The notes beneath the pieces are model-generated. The model saw nothing but the letters and a program-made list of their open reading frames with translations. It was not told the origin of the DNA and searched no databases. Positions 19,301 through 24,941 of a DNA stretch of 64,000 nucleotides are shown here, piece after piece. The DNA lies in the NCBI GenBank assembly GCA_030427735.1, contig JAUIBP010000013.1:28405-92404 (forward strand), read 5' to 3'. Position numbers and translations under genes: made by a program. The DNA comes from Bacteroidia bacterium (GTDB taxonomy: Bacteria; Bacteroidota; Bacteroidia; Flavobacteriales; Flavobacteriaceae). Each line of letters begins with the position of its first letter. Position 1 is the first letter of the stretch.

Positions 19301-20779
19301 TAATTGACCGAGTTTGCCAATGTAATCTGGATTCAATACATCGATATTAGATGTGCCAGTAAGTAATTTCTGTTGAAGCTCTTCTGGAGTTATTTGTTTG
19401 GTAGCGTTGGCCAAGGCTAAAGCAGCAATACCCGAAATATGAGGACAAGCCATAGAGGTGCCATCTAAGTATCCTATTTTATTATTAGGAAGCGTGCTTA
19501 ACACCCCATTTTCGTTACCGTACATAGCAATATCTCCTCCTGGAGCAGCGATATCTACCCAAGTTCCGAAATTAGAATAGCTCGCTTTTTTACCTTCAGG
19601 ACCTAAAGCACTAACTGTAAATACCTCTGGGTAATATCCAGGATACCATTGCGAGTCGCTATTGGCGTTACCCGCAGCAAAAATAACAATACCACCTTTC
19701 ATAGGGCTACCATCGTAGTCGCCTGCTTCAGCAATAAAGTAATTAATGGCATCTCTAACCGCTTGTTCGGTATTGCCAGGAACTGTATATCCCCAACTGT
19801 TTTGAGAAATTACAGCACCATTATCGGCAGCGTACACAAAAGAATTAGCAGCAGCACCTTGACCGCCTATTATTTTTAAAGACATGATTTTGGCGCCATC
19901 GTAATTGCCAGTACCACCAGCAACACCAGCAACACCAATACCATTGTTGTTTACCGCAGCAACTGTGCCTGCCACGTGGGTGCCATGTACATCGGCATCC
20001 ATAACATTCGAGTTTTTAACAAAGTTCCACCCGTAAACATCATCAATAAAACCATTGCCGTCATCGTCTACACCATCGGTACCATTTAATTCGGCTTCAT
20101 TAATCCAAATATTATCCATTAAATCCTCATGCTCTGTGTCTACACCTTCGTCGTGTACAGAAACAATTACATTACTGCTTCCTGCAGTAGTTTCCCATGC
20201 TTTATACAGGTTAACATCGGCACCACCAGCAAATCCAGTCTGGCCAGTATTGTTGTAATGCCATTGTTCCGATAAGTAAGGATCGTTAAAAGGAGCCGTC
20301 ATAAAAGTGTTTATGGCTCCTAGTTTTTCTATAGGCGTGTAATTAGATACAATTTTTAAGCGTTCTGTTTCTGCAATACTAACCTCGCCTAAGCTTTGGT
20401 ATTGTTTAGCGACTTGAGCTACATCTTGGTTAGGGTTTATCTGTATCTCGTACCACAAATCTAGACCGTGTTTACGTAATTTAGCCTCTAATTTAGGATT
20501 TGGGTTTTCTGGGAATAAACGCGATACCTGCGAAGCCTGACTCTGACTAGAAACAGCGTCTATAGCCGAAACTCCAGTGGTTATTACACCACGCTTTGTT
20601 TTAAAGTGAGATTGTTTTAAGATTGAAGCCGTAGCTTTATTAACCTTAATTCTCACCACACCTTGTTTTTCGCCACGTGCGTTGTAAGCACTATTGCTTT
20701 GTGCAAATGTTAACGTTGCAAAAAACAAAACAAACAATGTTGCAATTGTTTTAATAGTTGTTTTGTAAATGTGTGTCAT
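13307..20779 (-). CDS. Giant T9SS-exported subtilisin-like serine protease (S8) with multiple beta-sandwich domains
   Basis: The 2490-residue protein has a signal peptide (about 1-26, ending TFAQ) and a propeptide-like region to about 160. A complete S8 catalytic domain (about 165-490) has D210 in SVHDEG, H265 in HGTHVAGT, oxyanion N371 in FAAGN and S442 in GTSMACPH. A fibronectin type III-like domain follows (about 510-610). A long tail of repeated Ig-like modules then runs through roughly 650-2400, including Hydin/ASPM-like units (LDFGSVFQGKSKELTF, IDFGAVFQGLKTSRTF) and cadherin-like units near the end. The last about 75 residues (LYPNPASSVLNI to the end) are a T9SS type A sorting domain, so it should be exported and attached to the surface or released. 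Asp-loop residues HDEG instead of the common D-T-G are noticeable but the triad is intact. A 45-codon ORF lies 10 bp upstream. Confidence 0.93.
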   Translation of the reverse strand: MTHIYKTTIKTIATLFVLFFATLTFAQSNSAYNARGEKQGVVRIKVNKATASILKQSHFKTKRGVITTGVSAIDAVSSQSQASQVSRLFPENPNPKLEAKLRKHGLDLWYEIQINPNQDVAQVAKQYQSLGEVSIAETERLKIVSNYTPIEKLGAINTFMTAPFNDPYLSEQWHYNNTGQTGFAGGADVNLYKAWETTAGSSNVIVSVHDEGVDTEHEDLMDNIWINEAELNGTDGVDDDGNGFIDDVYGWNFVKNSNVMDADVHGTHVAGTVAAVNNNGIGVAGVAGGTGNYDGAKIMSLKIIGGQGAAANSFVYAADNGAVISQNSWGYTVPGNTEQAVRDAINYFIAEAGDYDGSPMKGGIVIFAAGNANSDSQWYPGYYPEVFTVSALGPEGKKASYSNFGTWVDIAAPGGDIAMYGNENGVLSTLPNNKIGYLDGTSMACPHISGIAALALANATKQITPEELQQKLLTGTSNIDVLNPDYIGKLGQLSDAYLAIQNNQEIAPEAVSDLTVDGLAQEFATLSWTVPSDKDDNTPYNFTVYYSDKEITNENYASADKVETVNNSNAGEKITYTLENLYGLTTYHFAISATDRWGNVSLLSNIVSGTTNAGPQINVDENSKAITLNIDALTSVTGTHDINILNEAEGTLRWDYEARHTSTALSYSRTAAYQPKGKTKTPANATIGKQDLPTAKSGANAIPSPMRFEPNSLQYYLYETNIIGEEDTEIPNSSATKFVVSNEDGFNLTDVKSYLKFDPELGPVTVEIYKGEQLNRDNLMLSQEYTYYANEQHYAYIKLNEQLYFEQGETFWIVFHVPAGNLYPLGLGPKADLTDTSHNNCFMSFDGGATWGNLADLIESEDYVWVVAATSNNEFLGEYLTLNPDSGEILGNENAQTTLTANAANLINGTYTANVILKSNDGKQPELRLPITLNVENQQPVLSAVSELDFGSVFQGKSKELTFTLTNTGLGNFTNISITSTSPQFELVGYAPWQIAAKQFVDVTIKYTPGQQTGNDNGVLKISSASNSESANIILFGVSTEPGKIVVTPQEQTIDNLTIGDAVTANISVKNEGASALRYFIPNFDTQGIGNDWEEDYSAAGYKFRSNHNGESSPIAFAYEDISATGENITQYFKDNGNVYKSVDMGFRFPYYKQQLSTLYIAKGGFTTFDDSLNPVNNPDLDGAPWTPKGYISPIGTWVDLTIGGTIYYQVKPDRVIVQYDNIPDGIGGSISAQMVLFKDGNIRFYYNNVTFAENNLGYLNILIEDFDQEEGILYNNYDNQNPVYTGMAIGYDYPGPDIITGITNGSGILLPGDQAELSISLATDDLNEGITNRYINIISNDPSAPQTIALVQLNITDGGTPNVSISETEIDFGAVFQGLKTSRTFILNNEGTADASITAFTQSTNNFIVTGETSGTVAAASSLVFDVEMPTDVVGDFNDFISITTDEGSSFEINIKGSVLDPPAIDVDLTPLTETLNYGETASHELNISNPGKADLEFVATGNAWLSLGNKLETSNGLANYSYSVDMYNTGENYNWLDIRSTGTQLPHIQNDFYNPDEFYRALTLTNPIQFYGEDYTTIYIAENGAIFLEKPTETIINGDTFPSEYADKIIAPYWTFGGFNTYLFDAAEVGVFYTEDDSKTVISWEYLLDNFGGIGAPMSAQVIFYKNGTMKFQYKLNGNFDFSSNYTVIGLQDKTKDDSVLLSQRSTLAHGSGLAYILSPAEKHIVAPGETLSTFVNIDAGSVYAGTYTDAIKLRTNVPNFENLEKPVTLTVNGDAKITPSTEVIDYGSIMAYTTSEGPKSYIREFDIHNTGVAVLDLSGITLAENSENYTVELYVYDDWFGSWYWSNVDFLWNWPSLQPGNSAKFRITYTPQNAGDITNELIVSSSLPEALHIPVTATVTLPPVFGTDTSEIYSSIATPTGTDTQTATFNNAEGSGDLTFGLSLDYLREALETSSTSENQTLGSFANHKNLALQLAASNLNASTTETSRDYNRTLAHDSKTTPDTFIGFGGATDFISSTRFNAGAEGFTLSHIQTFIKADELLEGTIEYEIRAGGTTIADATILGSGNFNYNITEGTESEITIALNQSYAMYPNEEFYIILKFPFDLAYPQSVVTGLDTVPGRFTTLDNNQWLDLQEIYPDYGWMVRALEETYTTNAWVTVEDVIDPNIAVGASKNVTLDFFAANAKAGDQHAKLVVKTNDPFKPVAQIPVTLHVNQAPGIADIPELIVINEGETTTHSFTIVDTENDELSVNLQNAPSWINHTLDNNTLTFTMTPDHESEGVYIVNVLVSDVNGASTTETVTIEVMDANRAPEALDFTELNYETINMYDNLSFTDFFVDPDGDEMTFNVSVTDASIVNAFTSGANFILQTLLEGSTTLKLTATDSFGASTEIEVTVNVGQSLGIDHENTLGLQLYPNPASSVLNIAAQVSISTIEIYSINGQLVLRQELENTNRKTSINVSKLEDGVYFIKAYATQGTSNFKFVKQ

Positions 20780-20789
20780 TTGAAATGTT

Positions 20790-20927
20790 TTAATTTTTCT
20801 TAATAAATTTTTCTAAAATCTTTTTAAGCGCAGAAGTTTGGTTTTCGCGATTTTTTAAAAAATCTTCTAACTGTTTGTCTTCCGAATCTTGTTTAGGGGA
20901 ATGTTTGTTTAAATCATCGTGTTGCAT
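20790..20927 (-). CDS. Small charged 45-residue protein upstream of the protease
   Basis: An ATG at 20927 opens a 45-codon frame ending TAA at 20790-20792, 10 bp before the protease ATG and in the same direction. The product begins MQHDDLNKHSPKQDSED and ends in a Lys-rich amphipathic helix (SALKKILEKFIKKN). It has no signal peptide and no membrane segment, so it would be cytoplasmic. The tight spacing, sensible codon use and lack of any competing ORF support it as a real gene co-transcribed with the protease. I do not recognise the family; a leader-peptide or regulatory role is possible. Confidence 0.55.
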   Translation of the reverse strand: MQHDDLNKHSPKQDSEDKQLEDFLKNRENQTSALKKILEKFIKKN

Positions 20928-21144
20928 TTTAAATTAGTTATTATAGGAAAGGCCACGAAGATATAGGCAACTTTAGAAGTTGAAGAAAAATTGCGATTAC
21001 AAAGCATGTACAAGGCATAAATCACCCCTTACATTTGTATTACAAAACAATGTATGTTGTTTATTATTAGTGTATTATGTGTTTTGTAAAAGTCTTGTTG
21101 CGGTTTGTGTTTGCACAACGTTTAGGGCAGATTTATAGACTTTT

Positions 21145-22872
21145 TTAGATGTTTTCTAAGAAAGTAGTTAGGTTTGTATTACTACTTTTAATACCTAATT
21201 TTTTGCGCAAACGCGTTCTGGCTACATTTAAACTATTGGTAGATTGTCTGGTTAAGGTACAGATTTCTTTAGTAGTCATATTAAGTTTTAGAAAGGCGCA
21301 AATTTTCTTTTCGTTATTGGTAAGGTCTGGGAATTTGTGGTTTAAACGTTCGTAAAAATCATTATAAACCTGATTGAAACGCACTTCGAACTCATCCCAA
21401 ATGGCATCGTCTTTGGCGGTTTGCAAATCCATTATAATATTCTGCACGTCTTTTTGGTTATCCTTTTTCATTTGCTTTTTTAAGGTGATAAGACGTTGAG
21501 AAATTTCACTTATTAACTCATTCTTTTTAATAAGGTACATAACGTTTGTAGCAAGATCTTTACTTCTAGATTCTAATTCGTTTTCTAAAGTTTGTTTGCG
21601 AAGAGCAAGCTCTTTATTTTCTAAATCGACCTTTTCTTTTTCGAGCTTCTGGTTTTTAGATTTTGCTTTTTGAAGTAAAAATAAGCCGCCAATGGTAATA
21701 ATAATTAATATTAAAACAATACCAATTATAACATAAATAAGTTTTTGTTTTTGTTGTTGGGCTTCCTTTTCCTGCGTTTCCTTATCGAACTTATATTGCA
21801 TTTCTGCTTCGGTAATTTTACGCTCGGTTTCGCTGTTGGTTAAACTGTCGTTTAAGTTGATAAAGGAAAGCTGATATTCGTAAGCATTCTTGTAATCGTT
21901 ATTTAAAAAATAAGTATGACTAAGTTTTTCTATAACCTGCGCTCGTGCTTTTGTAGCATTGGCTTCTTCGCATTTTTGAAGTCCTCTTAAAAGAATCTCT
22001 TCTGCACGTTCAAGCTCGCCTTTTTCTTTGTATAAATTTCCAAGATGCTGATACGATTTACAAAGGCCGTAAGTGTCGTTATCTCGAACACGAATTTCTA
22101 AAGCTTCGTTAAAGTAACTTTCTGCTAAGTCGTATTTTTGAAGCTTTATATACACCAAGCCCATGTTGGAGTAGGCCGAAGCCAAATTTTTCTGATCGTT
22201 GGCATTTTTACTATGGGTTACAGCTTTACTGTAAAATTCTAACGATTTACTGTATTCGGTTTTAATATCGTAAATGATACCTATATTAATAAAAATAGTG
22301 CCTAAATACCGTTCTTTATCCGAAGGTTTTATAGACGGGGTATCTTCTAAAATATGTAAAACTTTGTTGTAGTTAACAAGGGCTTCATCGAACTTTGATT
22401 GATAAAAATAGATGAGACCAATATTATTAAGGAGTTTGTAAACGCCTACATTTTTACTGTTTTCGGGGTATAATTTTAGAGCCTGTAACTGGTATTCCAT
22501 CGAAACGTCTAATCGCCCTTTCATAAGGTAAACAGTACCTAAATTCGCTAAACAGGAAGCAATTAAAGTGTCGGAATCGGTAGACCTGGCCATTTTTAAA
22601 GCCCGCTCGTTGTAGTAAACCGAAGAGTCTAAATTTCGATTTATAAAATAGTCGGCTATTCCGTGTAAGGTTTGTATTTTTTGTTCATCAGAATTCGAAG
22701 AACCATAAGCCTGTTTTAAACTGTCTAAGTCTTGAGCATACCCAGTAGCCAAGGTTAATAAAAACCAAAGTGTAAAACCAAAAGTATAATTACAGGAGTG
22801 GGATGTCATTACAGTACCAGGGTTGTTTACAAAGTAAAGTCTTTTACAAAATTTAAACAATTTTAATTTCAT
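21145..22872 (-). CDS. TPR / transmembrane / LuxR-type HTH regulator
   Basis: The product has a secretion signal or membrane anchor (hydrophobic stretch FGFTLWFLLTLATGYAQ), tetratricopeptide repeats from about 50 to 350, one transmembrane helix (about 380-400, VIIGIVLILIIITIGGLFLL), a charged coiled coil, and a C-terminal LuxR-like HTH (LTNNEKKICAFLKLNMTTKEI, ARTRLRKKLGI). The layout means a periplasmic sensor and a cytoplasmic DNA-binding end on one chain. Either the ATG at 22872 or the one at 22809 could be the start; the latter gives a shorter, cleaner signal. It lies next to, and diverges from, the PUL beginning at 23286, so it may regulate it. Confidence 0.85.
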   Translation of the reverse strand: MKLKLFKFCKRLYFVNNPGTVMTSHSCNYTFGFTLWFLLTLATGYAQDLDSLKQAYGSSNSDEQKIQTLHGIADYFINRNLDSSVYYNERALKMARSTDSDTLIASCLANLGTVYLMKGRLDVSMEYQLQALKLYPENSKNVGVYKLLNNIGLIYFYQSKFDEALVNYNKVLHILEDTPSIKPSDKERYLGTIFINIGIIYDIKTEYSKSLEFYSKAVTHSKNANDQKNLASAYSNMGLVYIKLQKYDLAESYFNEALEIRVRDNDTYGLCKSYQHLGNLYKEKGELERAEEILLRGLQKCEEANATKARAQVIEKLSHTYFLNNDYKNAYEYQLSFINLNDSLTNSETERKITEAEMQYKFDKETQEKEAQQQKQKLIYVIIGIVLILIIITIGGLFLLQKAKSKNQKLEKEKVDLENKELALRKQTLENELESRSKDLATNVMYLIKKNELISEISQRLITLKKQMKKDNQKDVQNIIMDLQTAKDDAIWDEFEVRFNQVYNDFYERLNHKFPDLTNNEKKICAFLKLNMTTKEICTLTRQSTNSLNVARTRLRKKLGIKSSNTNLTTFLENI

Positions 22873-23285
22873 TTTCCCAATGCTATATAATGGTTAGGGT
22901 GTTAATTGGTTTTAAATTTAATATACAATTGTATGTTTTTTGCTGAAACTGATATTATTTTGAGGGTAATTGTATAATTGTTTATTATTTAGCTTTTAAA
23001 TGAGATATACATAATTTAAGGTGTATTTTTTATTTAAATTGTTAATTTTTAAGCTGAAATATTGATGATTTAATGATTTTGAAGGTGGATTGCATCTTGA
23101 TTTTTACTTGTTTCATCTTGATTTATTCGTAAATCATTTGTTGTTAATGATTTGAATTTCAAAGTTTTAATTGTTTTTGGTATCTTGATTTTTTATCAAT
23201 CTTTTTCTTTCCCTTGTACTTCATTATAGATTTGAGTAATGCTTCCTGAGCATTATAAAAACAACTAACAATAACTGATTACAGT
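22873..23285. promoter_or_regulatory. Divergent control region of the alpha-glucan PUL
   Basis: These 413 A+T-rich bases separate the TPR regulator from the first PUL gene. The 10-mer ATCTTGATTT occurs three times (23094-23103, 23115-23124, 23182-23191). A perfect hairpin-capable repeat, TGATTTA-TTCG-TAAATCA, lies at 23119-23136. A TAGATTTG box fitting the Bacteroidota TAnnTTTG element lies at 23227-23234, 52 bp before the ATG. No ORF was seen. Operator function is inferred. Confidence 0.45.
23227..23234 (+). promoter_or_regulatory. Candidate -7 element of the PUL promoter
   Basis: TAGATTTG matches the Bacteroidota -7 consensus TAnnTTTG exactly and would place transcription start near 23240, leaving a 5' leader of about 45 nt. 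No good TTG -33 partner at 19-21 nt spacing was found, which would fit a promoter that needs an activator. Confidence 0.4.
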
Positions 23286-23807
23286 ATGAAAAAACTATGT
23301 GTTAAATTACTGCTTATTGGTATATCCTTTACGTATGTAGGGTGTAACGATCAAGACGACGGTAATTATGTAGAACCCATTACCATTTACGAAAAAATAA
23401 ATGGAGATTGGAGTTTAATGAACCTAAAAATGGTAGATGAATTTGCGAAAGCAAACGCCATTAAACCAGATGAACAAGCTTTAAGCACTTTATTTAATTA
23501 CGACAACTTTCAAATTCAATTTAATGTCGATGAAGGCAACAAACCAACATCGTATCAAGTTTTAGGTAATGTGCCTCCACTTTTCGAACCTTCAGGATAT
23601 TGGGACTTAAACCATGAGTTTCAACAAGCCAATGGAATGCCTTTGATTATTTCGTTATATGCCAACGAAGCCAAAACTCAAAAAACCGATGAGTTGAAAT
23701 TAACATCTGTACCAGGCAGTAACCGCGAAATGCAATTTCAATTACTACGCGTCTCAGACGGAGTCCCTTTTGTATCGTACACATTTCATTTAACCGCTAA
23801 CAACTAA
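23286..23807 (+). CDS. DUF5004-like lipoprotein, first gene of the PUL
   Basis: This is a 173-residue lipoprotein with lipobox YVGC (Cys about 20) and an acidic start to the mature chain. The mature part opens with ITIYEKINGDWSLMNLKMVD and continues as alternating beta strands, a lipocalin-like pattern that I associate with DUF5004 proteins encoded in flavobacterial PULs. It lies 4 bp upstream of the SusE/F-like gene, so the two are translationally close. A surface glycan-binding or accessory role is inferred from context. No catalytic residues are apparent. Confidence 0.7.
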   Translation: MKKLCVKLLLIGISFTYVGCNDQDDGNYVEPITIYEKINGDWSLMNLKMVDEFAKANAIKPDEQALSTLFNYDNFQIQFNVDEGNKPTSYQVLGNVPPLFEPSGYWDLNHEFQQANGMPLIISLYANEAKTQKTDELKLTSVPGSNREMQFQLLRVSDGVPFVSYTFHLTANN

Positions 23808-23811
23808 TTCG

Positions 23812-24912
23812 ATGAAGAGGATTTTATTATACTTTTTAGTAACAGGTCTTTGTTTATGGTCTTCTGTACTAAGAGCACAGATAGAAGCAGGCGACGTAGG
23901 TAAAATTTGGTCGTATCCTGTAATTTATAATTATAACGAAGAAACGACGTGGTATTTCGATTTGGTAAACACGAGTTTTACCGAAAATCAGGACTTATAT
24001 ATTTGGATTTGGTCGCCTTCTGAACCCGATGCAGGAAATTGGGAAAATTCTTCAGATTTTGCAAAACTCACTTACGAAGGCAATATGATTTGGAGTTTTA
24101 CACTTATACCAACCAGTTATTTTGGAGTAAGTGCCGAAGATATTGCTGCTAGTGCAGGCTTTTGGTTTCGACTGAAAGATAAAACTGGCGCCATGCAATC
24201 TGGAGTAGCCCAAGTGCCTTACACACCTTTCGATTCGTTTTATACGGCTAACGAGATGATTCGGTCTTATCCAGAAAAACCAACCTTAGATGGAGGTTTA
24301 AGTATTTTGTTTAATGCAAATTTAGTAGATGGCTTTAGTGGTGTGCCTAGTGTACACTTCCATAGTGGCATGAACGATTGGGAAGTGAAGCAAGAATATC
24401 AAGCTTGGATTCCAGAAGTAGTCGAAAAAACCAAGCTGAAAGATTTAGGTAATGGTTTTTATAGAATGGATTTAATACCATCGGAATATTACGGCGATCA
24501 AGAAGGCTATTACGACGGCTACATCATGGAAAAGATTAATTTTTTAATGGTAGCTGCAGATTGGGCTGCAAATTCTGGCGATCAAGTCTTACTGGCAGCA
24601 GAATACGTGCAACCTCCAGATCCAGAATTTAGGTTTTTTCCTTTAAACATTAGTCAGAAAGACTTTTTAGGTATAAGCCGAATTAATAATGAGCGTGGCG
24701 TTACTGTGTTAAAGTATCAAATTACTGCTGGCACCAAACGCATTACTGGCGAATTTTCTGGTGGAACCTCAGAAATTAAAGGCTTTGTAGATTTAGTTTC
24801 GGAGTTATATGGTATTACCGGACTTACTCAAATTCATGTTGTGGTAACCGATAATAATGACAGAGTAATATCGGATACCGTAATGCCATTAAAGCAATTA
24901 GATGAGCAGTAA
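23812..24912 (+). CDS. SusE/SusF-like secreted protein with duplicated domains
   Basis: A cleavable signal peptide (about 23 residues, ending LRAQ) precedes two related beta-sandwich domains. SPSEPDAGNWENS (68-80) and LIPTSYFG (98-105) in the first match HSGMNDWEVK (184-193) and LIPSEYYG (221-228) in the second. A third beta-rich domain fills the rest up to 366. SusE and SusF similarly consist of repeated starch-binding sandwiches, but they are lipoproteins encoded after susCD. Here there is no lipobox and the gene precedes susC by 29 bp. Glycan binding is inferred; I recognise no named family with certainty. Confidence 0.7.
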   Translation: MKRILLYFLVTGLCLWSSVLRAQIEAGDVGKIWSYPVIYNYNEETTWYFDLVNTSFTENQDLYIWIWSPSEPDAGNWENSSDFAKLTYEGNMIWSFTLIPTSYFGVSAEDIAASAGFWFRLKDKTGAMQSGVAQVPYTPFDSFYTANEMIRSYPEKPTLDGGLSILFNANLVDGFSGVPSVHFHSGMNDWEVKQEYQAWIPEVVEKTKLKDLGNGFYRMDLIPSEYYGDQEGYYDGYIMEKINFLMVAADWAANSGDQVLLAAEYVQPPDPEFRFFPLNISQKDFLGISRINNERGVTVLKYQITAGTKRITGEFSGGTSEIKGFVDLVSELYGITGLTQIHVVVTDNNDRVISDTVMPLKQLDEQ

Positions 24913-24941
24913 ATTTCAACTTCACTTAAAAACGTATTAAA

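Noticed and set aside
21030..21037. TACATTTG on the plus strand upstream of the TPR regulator's 3' end
   Set aside because: It matches the -7 consensus but faces antisense into the regulator gene with no TTG partner or downstream plus-strand gene; probably chance in A+T-rich DNA.
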